DNA of 18,737 nucleotides. Source: Planctomycetaceae bacterium (GTDB taxonomy: Bacteria > Planctomycetota > Planctomycetia > Planctomycetales > Planctomycetaceae). The stretch lies in assembly GCA_023258825.1 (NCBI GenBank), contig JALQWE010000021.1, forward strand, positions 1 to 18,737, written 5' to 3'. The position numbers and the translations under genes were made by a program. The notes below the pieces were generated by a model. That model saw nothing but the letters and a program-made list of their open reading frames with translations. It did not search any database and had not been told where the DNA came from. Shown in pieces: positions 1 to 7,960 of this stretch (position 1 is its first letter; each line of letters begins with the position of its first letter).

Positions 1-6
1 GTTCCA

Positions 7-92
7 GCGTTCAGAAAAGGGGTCAGGAACCAATAGCCAAACGGCCCGGAGGGTGCTCCGCACTATTGGTTCCTGACCCCTTTTCTGAACGC
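7..92. repeat. Perfect 30-bp inverted repeat (REP-like palindrome)
   Basis: The arms at 7-36 and 63-92 are exact reverse complements over 30 bases, separated by 26 bases. Each arm contains the core AAAAGGGGTCAGGAACC or its complement. The spacer holds a second small hairpin, CGGAG/CTCCG at 47-51 and 56-60. The right arm begins directly after the stop codon (93-95) of the minus-strand acyltransferase gene, so the transcript of that gene would end in a very stable stem. There is no T-run on either side, so it is not a standard intrinsic terminator. From memory, palindromes with this core are scattered in planctomycete genomes and resemble REP elements mobilised by REP-associated tyrosine transposases. 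I could not check that here, and no transposase is in the window. Confidence 0.85.
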
Positions 93-1178
93 CTATTCGC
101 ACAGCCAGCGCATCAGACTTTCCACCGTTCTGAACCGACACCGATCCACCCAGCCAAGCCACCTGTCACAAATGACCAGAAATCCCAACGCCAGAAAAAA
201 GGAGGGCCACCACGACAGCACCTTCCCCCAGTACAACGTCGGATCACCCGCCAGGCTGTAGCCATAAATCCACAAGGGCCACAAATGCACAATGTGATGC
301 ACTATATAAATAGTCAGCGAATAGCGGCTGAATCGTTCCGCCCTACGATACACAGCCTCAGGGATCCACTTCGCCCCCCGACCAGGGTTGTCAATCCAGT
401 AGTACAGCCCACCCTGCAACAGGATCACCATTCCCACAACTCCCGGAAGGTAAGTCACCGAGGCCGGGTACATTGTCCACGCTGCGATCCAGCCACTCCC
501 CGTCCCACCCATCCACTTCACCAACACCAGCAGCATGGCCACCGTCGCCAACACACCTCCCACAGCCATCCAGTGGCGAAAAGCACGTGGCTGGTTTCCG
601 TCCAGGCGGAGCAGGGCAGGTGCCGCCAGAAATCCAGTCAGCGGCAACGCAATCCAGGGAAACACCGGAAAATAGCCCGTGACAAGCACACCCGTCAGCA
701 ACTCGGAAAGTGTCTGCTCTGTCTCGAAATACCCCTGACTCCAGTACGCAGGGTAATCCACCGTCCGCTGCATCACCGGACTCAGACACACCGCGAACCC
801 GATCACCATCATGACGACCCCGGCCGGCATTAACCTCGCCACACTCAGCGCAAACATGGCGATCCCCAGAAAGGTCAGCACGTCCCAGGTAAACAAGTCC
901 TCCGGCAGCCACACCAGTCCGTTAAACAGAAAACCCAGCCCCAGCAGAAACAGGCCCCGTCGAATGGTCTCCCTCGAAATCTGATCCGTCCTCGTCCCGC
1001 GCCTCTCACGACTCACCAGCCACAATCGATAACTGACGCCCGTCAGAAAGGTGAAAATAGGAGCCCCGAAGCCATCCGGACTCCAGTCCCGGCTGCCCGC
1101 CAGATTCTCCAGAAAATGCACGAAGACCATGACCACAATGGCATAACTTCGCATCAGATCAATAGAACGGTATCGCAT
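93..1178 (-). CDS. Multi-pass membrane acyltransferase, DUF1624/HGSNAT-like
   Basis: This is a 361-residue integral membrane protein. It opens with MRYRSIDLMRSYAIVVMVFV, the R-x-x-x-D-x-x-R signature at the start of the first membrane helix in the DUF1624 / heparan-alpha-glucosaminide N-acetyltransferase group. Other family-like stretches are GAPIFTFLTGVS, DVLTFLGIAMFA and GYFPVFPWIALPLTG, with about ten hydrophobic segments in all. Family members are thought to move acetyl or acyl groups across or at the membrane onto sugars; the substrate here is unknown. I chose ATG at 1178 because GGGGAG lies 10 bases upstream and the conserved domain starts immediately; an in-frame start at 1238 would add 20 residues of non-family sequence. 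It is the last gene of a minus-strand set, 131 bp after the coiled-coil gene. A 30-bp palindrome follows the stop codon directly, so the native C-terminus may have been altered. Confidence 0.75.
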   Translation of the reverse strand: MRYRSIDLMRSYAIVVMVFVHFLENLAGSRDWSPDGFGAPIFTFLTGVSYRLWLVSRERRGTRTDQISRETIRRGLFLLGLGFLFNGLVWLPEDLFTWDVLTFLGIAMFALSVARLMPAGVVMMVIGFAVCLSPVMQRTVDYPAYWSQGYFETEQTLSELLTGVLVTGYFPVFPWIALPLTGFLAAPALLRLDGNQPRAFRHWMAVGGVLATVAMLLVLVKWMGGTGSGWIAAWTMYPASVTYLPGVVGMVILLQGGLYYWIDNPGRGAKWIPEAVYRRAERFSRYSLTIYIVHHIVHLWPLWIYGYSLAGDPTLYWGKVLSWWPSFFLALGFLVICDRWLGWVDRCRFRTVESLMRWLCE

Positions 1179-1309
1179 CTGGTCGCAGCTCCCCGCTGCC
1201 GCTATATCAACACTGTGAACCGGAATCTGCCCACCCACTCAGGAACGGTCCACCCGCATCCTCAGCCCCATCACCCTCGCCTCGTCCCCGACAACACGCC
1301 GTCCAGAAA

Positions 1310-2197
1310 TCACGTGGCCGCAGTCGCCGTCGCAACACCCAGCATGTCCACCACCAACAGGATCGTTTCAAACGCGAGCAGCACGATGATGATCCACTCC
1401 AGCGTATGACTCCGACGACTACTCACATAGTCGCTCACACGCTGGCCACAGAGCTCATAAACCGTTTCAAAGACCTCAGTTTGTTCCCGCAGAAACTGCA
1501 GTCGGTCTCCCAGCCTCGATTTCTCCCGCAATCGCTCCCCAGCCTGACTGGCCAGCGTCGGCGGATACTGCGCCGGACACTCAATCATCGGAGCCAGTCG
1601 CGCCAGCGCCGCTTTCGCACTGATCATCTGCTGAAAACGCTTCTGCAGCTGCTCGCGTCTCAGCAGCAGGTCCTCCGTCAACTCAAAGGCTGCCGGCGTA
1701 TCCTCCTCCAGCTCAATCCAACGCTCGCCAGTGATCCTCTCCAGCCTCCGCACCTCGGCATCCAGCCAGAAATATTCCAGCGATGCTCCTGTCACCGCCT
1801 GAATTCGATCCGCTCCACCCGAGATCGCCAGCCGCGATTCCCCCACACAGATCAGAACGCCCTGCAGCTGTATCAACAGCGGTGTGCCACCGTCTCCGGC
1901 GTCGCCTGCCGCTACCCACATTCGCAGCGCCTCCGTCGTCGGCACACTCGATGAAAAATCCCTCGCTGCTGCGGCATCAGGAAACGTCAGCAGCTGCACC
2001 GTAACCCCCGACGAACTGCTCCCCATACCTCCCGCCGAAGCAGGCTCGCCCGACTCAAGTCGAAAAATTCCCGTTAACCTCCGGAAAGCAACGGATCCCA
2101 CGGTCATCGGCTGACCACCCTCGGGCGCCTCTTTCGCCATCACCACCCGACACTGGATCGCACCGGGAAACAACTCACTCAACGATTCCGTTTTCAC
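1310..2197 (-). CDS. Tail-anchored coiled-coil protein, RMD1/DUF155-like C-terminal half
   Basis: This is a 295-residue protein of uncertain function. The second half (about 145-270) is strongly helical and charged, then comes HTLEWIIIVLLAFETILLVV near residues 265-284, a single hydrophobic helix close to the C-terminus. The pattern of a helical bundle followed by LEWIIIxLLxxE is what I know from the C-terminal part of RMD1/DUF155 proteins. The first half, with a serine/glycine-rich loop near 60-70, does not look familiar. No signal peptide is visible, so the predicted topology is cytoplasmic with a tail anchor. The start is GTG at 2197, preceded by a G-rich GGGTGGG a few bases away; an internal ATG at residue 20 is possible. 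It lies 58 bp after the amine-oxidase gene on the same strand, so co-transcription is likely. Family assignment is moderate; a function is not claimed. Confidence 0.6.
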   Translation of the reverse strand: MKTESLSELFPGAIQCRVVMAKEAPEGGQPMTVGSVAFRRLTGIFRLESGEPASAGGMGSSSSGVTVQLLTFPDAAAARDFSSSVPTTEALRMWVAAGDAGDGGTPLLIQLQGVLICVGESRLAISGGADRIQAVTGASLEYFWLDAEVRRLERITGERWIELEEDTPAAFELTEDLLLRREQLQKRFQQMISAKAALARLAPMIECPAQYPPTLASQAGERLREKSRLGDRLQFLREQTEVFETVYELCGQRVSDYVSSRRSHTLEWIIIVLLAFETILLVVDMLGVATATAAT

Positions 2198-2255
2198 AAC
2201 CCACCCATTCGTTTCCAGTTTCCTGAATCACATCTCAACACACCACCAGCACACC

Positions 2256-3626
2256 TCACGACTCAAGCTCTGCCGCAATCCAGCTGGCCACACTCTCCGC
2301 AGAATCCAGAACGCCGTTTAATGTCGAATCAAACAGATAATCTCCCACAACAAACAGGCCCGGATGTTCCACCGGCTCGGGCTGATGACGCATGTCCAGT
2401 CGCACCGGCCTTTCACCGCCAGGCAACGCACTCACCGCGCCAATCCACCGATGCACCCGAACTTCAAGCGGCTGCGGAACTGACTCACCGGGAGCACAAG
2501 GCAACGTGCCAAGTGCTCGCTCTATCAGGACCTCATCCCCAAGCTCACTCAGACTGACAGCCGCTTCACCACCAAACAACCAACCCAGAATGCCATACCC
2601 CGCCTCCGCCTGACGCGCTGACTCGTCGTACAAACAACAGCCACCATAGGCGTCCAGCATGCAGTACGAATCCCGCAGCCACGACTTCCAGAAGGGCTGG
2701 CTGAACAACATCGTCACCCGCAGATAGTGCGCCGGATGGTCATAACGCTCCAGATGCCCCCGCATTGCACCAGCCAGTCGCTCCCCGCAAAACTCCAGCT
2801 TCGACAACGGAATGATCGGAAGACACAGCACCACGTAATCAAAATGATGCTTGGTCATGCCGTCAGCCCCCTCTGTCCGCAACGTCAACGCCGCCGAATC
2901 CAGTGCTCCTTTCTCGACCGACAGCACGCGCTGCCCCGTCCGAATGTCCATCGCCGTGCGTTCCCTCAGCCGCTCTACCAGCTGCTCGTTGCCTCCATCA
3001 ATACTATACAGCTGCATGTAGGCCGGATGATTCATCAGGTAATTCTGCAGACCATAGGACACGCTCGTCTGAGTCCATTCTGTGGCAAGATCACTGTGAA
3101 TCAATGTCTCCAGAAAACTTCGCAACTCCTCCGGCTCCAGTCGCGCAGCCTCCGTGTCAAAGCGTCCTTCGACGACTGACAGCACACCCGAAGTCAGTGA
3201 CGGCTCAGAGTTGTCAGACTCGTAGAATTCACGCGGACTCATCCGCCCCCAGGCCCGCTCATGAAACTCAGTCCACCCCCGCTGTACCCGTCCCCCGAAC
3301 TGCTCCCCGAGATCTTCCAGCGTGGAGTACTGCTTCCCGGACAACACAACTGAATTCCCCCCCATCGCAACCGTCGATAGCCCCAGCTCCCTCACCAGGT
3401 CTTTCAGGGGATCCTCGTCCACGGGTGAATAGTCGTAGAATTCCGCGGCGCCCGCCTCGTACATCGCAGGCACATTCGTAAATCGAGGCGTCAGCACCTT
3501 GCCCCCCACCCGCTCGGACGACTCAAATAACGTCAACTCCAGCGGTCGGTTGGCCAGCTTCCTCAGCAGGTAGGCCGTCATCAGTCCGCCCGGTCCACCA
3601 CCCACAATCGCGACTCGATTGCTCAT
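2256..3626 (-). CDS. FAD-dependent amine oxidase-like oxidoreductase
   Basis: This is a soluble flavoprotein of 456 residues. The N-terminus VAIVGGGPGGLMTAYLL is a classic Rossmann dinucleotide-binding GxGxxG motif, followed at the end of the second strand by LFESSERVGGK, where the Glu binds the FAD ribose and the GG-K/R loop contacts pyrophosphate. The C-terminal GLFVVGDYLFDSTLNGVLDS is the second FAD-binding segment typical of the flavin amine oxidase/protoporphyrinogen oxidase/phytoene desaturase superfamily. Length fits. The substrate cannot be read from sequence; amines, carotenoid-like or porphyrin-like molecules are all possible. I prefer ATG 3626, which puts the Rossmann strand four residues in; GTG 3641 is in frame and adds MSGGG. 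It is first of three minus-strand genes, with the coiled-coil protein and membrane acyltransferase downstream. The upstream region is divergent from a PEP-CTERM gene. Confidence 0.85.
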   Translation of the reverse strand: MSNRVAIVGGGPGGLMTAYLLRKLANRPLELTLFESSERVGGKVLTPRFTNVPAMYEAGAAEFYDYSPVDEDPLKDLVRELGLSTVAMGGNSVVLSGKQYSTLEDLGEQFGGRVQRGWTEFHERAWGRMSPREFYESDNSEPSLTSGVLSVVEGRFDTEAARLEPEELRSFLETLIHSDLATEWTQTSVSYGLQNYLMNHPAYMQLYSIDGGNEQLVERLRERTAMDIRTGQRVLSVEKGALDSAALTLRTEGADGMTKHHFDYVVLCLPIIPLSKLEFCGERLAGAMRGHLERYDHPAHYLRVTMLFSQPFWKSWLRDSYCMLDAYGGCCLYDESARQAEAGYGILGWLFGGEAAVSLSELGDEVLIERALGTLPCAPGESVPQPLEVRVHRWIGAVSALPGGERPVRLDMRHQPEPVEHPGLFVVGDYLFDSTLNGVLDSAESVASWIAAELES

Positions 3627-4107
3627 GCCACCGCCCGACACTTTCCACCCGAAACTCGTACACCCGGAACCTTCACCGCGACCACATCACATCGCTAAAG
3701 GGTCACCCGCGAACACATTCACAACACCCGGAGTCCAAAGTCTATCAAACCAACCTGAAGGCACGATGAAGACAAGGCAACGTGACCAGAAACTCAAATG
3801 CCCCCGAGTCAGTCCACCAGCCCCACCATCACTTTCGCACCGCCGCCGCGGCCCCAAAACAGACCATATTCAGCCTTTTTTCAGCAAATAGGCTGAACAT
3901 CGGCTGTTTGCTGAGTTATGCTGCCAGTTGTCTACCAGGGCTCTGCTTGCCTCAATACCCCGGTTTCTGAAAACGCCACTCGCGTAAACAGTCAACACCA
4001 CAATGGGTTTCGCTGGTTTCCCGACAATACCCACGATTGCAGCAATTCAGTTTGTTTTCCCCGAACCTGATCCGGCCCGGGATCTCAGGGACAGAAAGGC
4101 GGCTTCC
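3627..4107. other. Divergent intergenic region with long leader of the PEP-CTERM gene
   Basis: About 480 bases separate the start of the amine-oxidase gene (minus) from the likely start of the PEP-CTERM gene (plus). No convincing coding frame is present. The middle is AT-richer than its surroundings and holds the nested complementary arms at 3869-3914 described separately. I could not find a convincing sigma-70 pair. Promoters for both directions must lie here. Confidence 0.6.
3869..3914 (+). promoter_or_regulatory. Candidate H-type pseudoknot / switching stem-loops
   Basis: Two interleaved perfect pairings are visible: TTCAGCC (3869-3875) with GGCTGAA (3891-3897), and TCAGCAAA (3881-3888) with TTTGCTGA (3907-3914). 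The 5' arm of the second lies inside the loop of the first and vice versa, which is the layout of an H-type pseudoknot with connecting segments of 5, 2 and 9 bases. A third, mutually exclusive hairpin, TTCAGC (3880-3885) with GCTGAA (3892-3897), is also possible. It lies about 195 bases upstream of the PEP-CTERM start. The role is inferred only from geometry. Confidence 0.35.
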
Positions 4108-4905
4108 GTGCTCTCTTCACTCTCAAAGTCACTCGCGGTCGTCTTCTTCCTGCTGCTGGTCACGCCCACTCAAGCAACCATCATCAGCCTGTACAACGGC
4201 GCCGGTCTGCCTGCTGATCAGCTATGGCTCAATTACGCCGACAACGCGGCACTGTCCGGCGGCGTCGCCTCCCAGTCCCCGGTTACCGGGGGTGTTCGAC
4301 TGCTCACGGATGCCACCGTCAAAGCCGGATACAGCAACTACACACCCTCTCAGTCTCTGAAAAATTCTGCTTTCCCAATCCTCAATCGACACCATGGCTT
4401 TGAACTCAACTTTCAGGCAGCACTGACCGCAGAAAGCCATTCCAGTAACGATCGTGCTGGCTTCAGCGTGACTCTCCTGTCAGATGACCTCTATGGAATC
4501 GAACTGGGATTCTGGTCGTCACGTATCTGGGCCCAGTCAGACTCGCCCCTCTTCCAGCAGGCAGAAGCAACAAACCTCTCCGCGACCGGCCCCCACAACT
4601 ATCGCCTCCGCGTCCTGAACAACTCCTACACTCTCTTCCAGTCCGAAACCGCAGTCCTCACCGGTCAACTCCGTAACTACTCCGCCTTTTCCGGCCCGGT
4701 AAATCCATACTCCCTGAACAACTTTCTGTTTCTCGGTGACAACACCTCCAGCGCCAGTGCCGATCTCCAACTTGGCCCAGTCTCGCTCCAGTCCAGTCTG
4801 CTCTCTGTGCCCGAACCAACCCCACCATTCCTCCTGCTCATCAGCATCGCCGCCACCGCTGTCAGCACCCGATTGCGTAAGAAATTTCATTCCGCTGAAA
4901 AATAA
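4108..4905 (+). CDS. PEP-CTERM sorting-domain secreted protein
   Basis: This is a 265-residue exported protein. From the chosen start the N-terminus is a signal peptide: SLSKSLAVVFFLLLVTPTQA, with likely cleavage after TQA. The C-terminus has VPEPTPP, a hydrophobic helix, then the basic cluster RLRKK, the three-part PEP-CTERM sorting signal recognised by exosortase for surface or extracellular-matrix delivery. The middle is rich in Ser, Asn and Leu and contains FLGDNTSSASADLQLGPV, a stretch common just before the anchor in such proteins; no enzyme motif is seen. I chose GTG 4108 because AAAGGCGG sits 5 bases upstream and the signal peptide follows at once. The open frame reaches back to ATG 4003, but that adds 35 residues that would bury the signal peptide. 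The natural partner, an exosortase, is not in the window. A second secreted protein gene follows on the same strand. Confidence 0.8.
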   Translation: MLSSLSKSLAVVFFLLLVTPTQATIISLYNGAGLPADQLWLNYADNAALSGGVASQSPVTGGVRLLTDATVKAGYSNYTPSQSLKNSAFPILNRHHGFELNFQAALTAESHSSNDRAGFSVTLLSDDLYGIELGFWSSRIWAQSDSPLFQQAEATNLSATGPHNYRLRVLNNSYTLFQSETAVLTGQLRNYSAFSGPVNPYSLNNFLFLGDNTSSASADLQLGPVSLQSSLLSVPEPTPPFLLLISIAATAVSTRLRKKFHSAEK

Positions 4906-5368
4906 AACCACATTCACAGTCGCACCTCAGTCCACCGCGCACACACCAGCGGTTCCCATCAATCCCCGACAGGTTTCCCGGGGAACAATCACCAGTCGCT
5001 GAACCGGCAAGTCGTCGTATTGCGTTCCAGCGATTCGCTTGCCGCAGGTTTTTTACCGTCTCAGCCTGCCCCCCCCAGGAGAAGGCCCCCGATACCAAAC
5101 CGGTCTGCCATGTTCGCGCCGGCCGCAGCAGGACCTCCTGGTTTCCCCGCCACCCACGCCACATGCACATCTGCACGCTCCCAACACTGTCAATATAGAC
5201 AATTTGGGGGATTTTGCTAAAAAGACATGTTTATCCAGAGATCTCGCAGGTCGTGCGACCGAATTCAGGTTTCGCCGAACCACAAAGTCTCTGAATGCAC
5301 GGACAATTCCTCCTCGGAATCTCCGCTCGCCCGCACTTCTTTCTCTCAGCACATTTCAGGAGCGTGCC
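4906..5368. other. Long intergenic/leader region before the HAF-repeat gene
   Basis: No reliable gene is visible. A hairpin TCCCCG (4963-4968) / CGGGGA (4979-4984) lies about 60 bases after the PEP-CTERM stop but lacks a T-run, and a T6 run at 5049-5054 follows a weak AGCG/CGCT stem. Near 5188-5201 there is a near-palindrome TGTCAATATAGACA in an AT-rich patch, a plausible operator or promoter neighbourhood. Small stems GGTTT/GAACC and ATTCC/GGAAT occur further down in the leader. None of these is strong on its own. Confidence 0.4.
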
Positions 5369-6454
5369 ATGCGAAAGTCCCTGTTTTTTTTCATTGCTCT
5401 GCTGCTCAACACAGCAACCATGCCCCATCTCATTGCCCAGTCCGGAACTCTGCTGTTTCAGGCTCGACCGATCCCGGTCCTCCCAGGCTATTCATCAAGT
5501 CACGCCACAAGCATCAACGAACTCGGGGATGTCGGTGGCTATTGCCAACCCGCGGCCATTGGTCTCAATTACGAAGGCTTTGCATGGTCCGCCAATACCG
5601 ACACGCTGACCGCGGTCGGAAAACTATCTCCGAAAGGCACGTTCTCTTCTGTCAATACAGTCTCCACGACAGGAGTGATCGTCGGTTCCGCAGATACTGG
5701 TGATTCCCGCCCACAAGGCTTCGTACGCAATCGCACATCCATGGTGAACGTGTTCCCCAATAACGGTGGAAACACACATGCCATCAATATCGACCTCCAG
5801 GGACGCGTTTACGGCTACTTCATCGGCCCCAAAAAAAGCAATACCTGGCAGGGTGCCATGTGGACACCAGATCCGCGAAAGCCAGGCGCTTATACGCAAA
5901 CGATTCTTGGGGGACCAGGGATGCCGGTCGCTTTCAATTCCACTGGGCAGGGTGCCGGATACACCAATACTTCCCCGCAAACAGCCGCCTTCTGGAATAA
6001 CGTCGCCCCCCGAGCGATGCAGGTCCTTCCAAAGTTTCCGGATTATGCAACCACGGTTGCCAATGCCGTCGCATCGAACGGCGACGTTGCAGGGTCCGGT
6101 CACCCACCATTTAGTTCCCGCCCTGTTGTCTGGCGTGCAGCCACTGGTCATGCCATCGAGGAACTTCCTCTCCTGCCCGGGGATAACTTCGGCAGTGTGC
6201 TTGCCATCAACGCCCACAACTTTGCCATCGGTTACTCCGCCTATGGAGTCCCCGGAACATGGAACATCGGACCTCGAACACTGGTCGTCTGGAAGAACGG
6301 CCTTGTCTCGCCCCTGACATCTCTGCTGGCCCCAACTGTCGATCCGACCTGGACAATCACAGAGCTGATCGGCGTCAATGACCGTGACCAGATTGTTGCA
6401 AATGCTCAAATCAATGCTGCAATCCAGGCGATCGTTCTTACGCCTGTCCCGTAG
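5369..6454 (+). CDS. Secreted HAF-family repeat protein
   Basis: This is a 361-residue exported protein. The N-terminus MRKSLFFFIALLLNTATMPH is a signal peptide with likely cleavage near LIA-QSG. The mature part is built from repeats of about 40-60 residues with an IN/VN-x-x-G-x-x-x-G core: SINELGDVGGYC, ASNGDVAGSG, INAHNFAIGYS and VNDRDQIVANA, interspersed with W-x-N/A blades. This matches the HAF family of probable extracellular repeat proteins, expected to fold as a beta-propeller; the function of the family is not established. ATG 5369 is chosen because AGGAG lies 6 bases upstream and the signal peptide begins directly; upstream in-frame ATG 5039 would add 110 residues with no family likeness. 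No PEP-CTERM or other anchor is visible, so it is probably periplasmic or secreted. An intrinsic terminator follows 15 bases after the stop codon. Confidence 0.8.
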   Translation: MRKSLFFFIALLLNTATMPHLIAQSGTLLFQARPIPVLPGYSSSHATSINELGDVGGYCQPAAIGLNYEGFAWSANTDTLTAVGKLSPKGTFSSVNTVSTTGVIVGSADTGDSRPQGFVRNRTSMVNVFPNNGGNTHAINIDLQGRVYGYFIGPKKSNTWQGAMWTPDPRKPGAYTQTILGGPGMPVAFNSTGQGAGYTNTSPQTAAFWNNVAPRAMQVLPKFPDYATTVANAVASNGDVAGSGHPPFSSRPVVWRAATGHAIEELPLLPGDNFGSVLAINAHNFAIGYSAYGVPGTWNIGPRTLVVWKNGLVSPLTSLLAPTVDPTWTITELIGVNDRDQIVANAQINAAIQAIVLTPVP

Positions 6455-6469
6455 ACAAGTCGCCCCACG

Positions 6470-6510
6470 CGAACGCCCTCAAAACCTAAGGGCGTTCGTT
6501 CTCCTTTTTT
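6470..6510 (+). terminator. Intrinsic terminator of the HAF-repeat gene
   Basis: A perfect 10-bp stem, CGAACGCCCT (6470-6479) with AGGGCGTTCG (6489-6498), has a 9-base loop and is followed by a T6 run at 6505-6510. It starts 15 bases after the stop codon. About 245 non-coding bases then lead to proB. Confidence 0.9.
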
Positions 6511-6754
6511 GCACTCCCCGCCCGAGATCTTTCCCCGCGGCAGTTTTTGCCTGACTTCAGCTGACCTTCGCCTGCCACGTTGCCCGCAGTACACCCGACC
6601 ACGTCCCGCCAACAGAAGTCGCCTGACAGCAATGTCCGCCCCCCACTATCATTCTCACTCGCAACCCCCGACGCGTTCACAGTCCTCACAACTCGTCGAT
6701 CTTCATAAGCTGAGTGCAGAAGACTCCGCAGGTATTTGATTTCACAGGCTGACT

Positions 6755-7891
6755 ATGCAGGAACATCTTCGTCAGGATGTCTTTGACTCATGCAAAACCG
6801 TCATCGTCAAAATCGGGACCAATGTCCTGACCACAGACAATGATCGACTGGATCTCAATCGCATCCAGTGCATCGCTCATCAGATCCACCGGATCCAGGA
6901 GACTGGTCGGCGTGTCGTCCTCGTTTCCAGCGGTGCCGTAGGCGCCGGCATCGGCATCCTCGGACTCAATCGCCGCCCCGAGTCACTCCCGGAACTGCAG
7001 GCCACCGCCGCAATCGGCCAACCCTCGCTCATGCGAACATGGGATGATGCGCTGGCACGCACCGGCCACCGTACGGCCCAACTCCTCCTCACTGGAAATG
7101 ATTTCCGCAACCGCCAGCGATACCTCAACGTTCGCAACACGCTCAGAACGCTGTTCGACTACAACGTCGTTCCCATCGTCAACGAAAATGACACCGTCAG
7201 CATCAAGGAAATCGCCGTTGGCGACAATGACCAACTCGCCTCGATGCTCACCACACTCCTTCCTGATCCCCTCCTCGTGATTCTCTCAGGAATTGCCGGT
7301 CTGTACGACGGTCCTCCCTCCCGTCCCGAAAGCAAGGTCATCAGTCTGGTCGAAAAACCCGACGACGCTCTGCTGAAACTCGTTGCCAACGAACAAAGTA
7401 GTCGAGGACGCGGTGGTATGGGCTCAAAACTTCGCGCCATCCTTGCCGCAACCGGTATGGGTGAAACCGTGATTCTTGCCAGTGGCCGCAGCGATACCGT
7501 GCTGGACGACATTCGAACCGGGAAGGAAACAGGAACGTTGTTTATGGCGCGCAGCGAATCCGTGCCCGCATGGAAACGCTGGATCGGGTTCGGAGCCCCA
7601 CCCGCCGGCACACTGATCCTCGACGAAGGCGCTGTGAACGCTGTCTGTCAGGCCGGTCGTTCTCTGCTCGCCGTGGGTGTCAAATCTGTTCTGGGAGATT
7701 TCGAACCCGGTGCACTCGTCGGATTGCATTCCGCCGCCGGGGTCGAAATCGCACGCGGGCTGGCAAATTACTCCGCCGACGAAATCCGCAGAATTCAGGG
7801 ACGACGCTCAGATCAGATCGCCGCCGCACTCGGTCACGTGCCATTTGGCGAGGTCATCCACAGAGATAACCTCGCTCTCGTGGGCCCCTGA
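6755..7891 (+). CDS. proB: Glutamate 5-kinase
   Basis: This cytoplasmic enzyme phosphorylates L-glutamate to glutamyl 5-phosphate, the first step of proline synthesis. The amino-acid-kinase domain occupies about residues 15-265: VIVKIGTNVLT for phosphate binding, VLVSSGAVGAG, PIVNENDTVS, GDNDQLAS and SRGRGGMGSKL are all in order. The C-terminal part (about 285-370), with AGTLILDEGAVNA, SLLAVGV and F-x-x-GALV, is the PUA domain present in the long form of the enzyme. The 378 residues match the family. The start has an AGG 6-8 bases upstream. It stands alone; the usual partner proA is not in the window. It converges with the thioredoxin-fold gene across a 69-bp gap in which I see only a weak CCCTTC/GAAGGG pairing. 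Confidence 0.97.
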   Translation: MQEHLRQDVFDSCKTVIVKIGTNVLTTDNDRLDLNRIQCIAHQIHRIQETGRRVVLVSSGAVGAGIGILGLNRRPESLPELQATAAIGQPSLMRTWDDALARTGHRTAQLLLTGNDFRNRQRYLNVRNTLRTLFDYNVVPIVNENDTVSIKEIAVGDNDQLASMLTTLLPDPLLVILSGIAGLYDGPPSRPESKVISLVEKPDDALLKLVANEQSSRGRGGMGSKLRAILAATGMGETVILASGRSDTVLDDIRTGKETGTLFMARSESVPAWKRWIGFGAPPAGTLILDEGAVNAVCQAGRSLLAVGVKSVLGDFEPGALVGLHSAAGVEIARGLANYSADEIRRIQGRRSDQIAAALGHVPFGEVIHRDNLALVGP

Positions 7892-7960
7892 TTTATCAGT
7901 CGATTCACGAACCCTTCTGACATACCCCGGAATGCACGGCTGAAGGGGCCAGGCCCACAC

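Noticed and set aside
66..833. 255-codon open frame on the plus strand
   Set aside because: It runs opposite the acyltransferase gene, is rich in Pro, His, Arg and Gln and has no domain; it is an antisense shadow.
5624..6409. 261-codon minus frame opposite the HAF-repeat gene
   Set aside because: No ribosome binding site or family likeness, while the plus frame has a signal peptide, repeats and a terminator.
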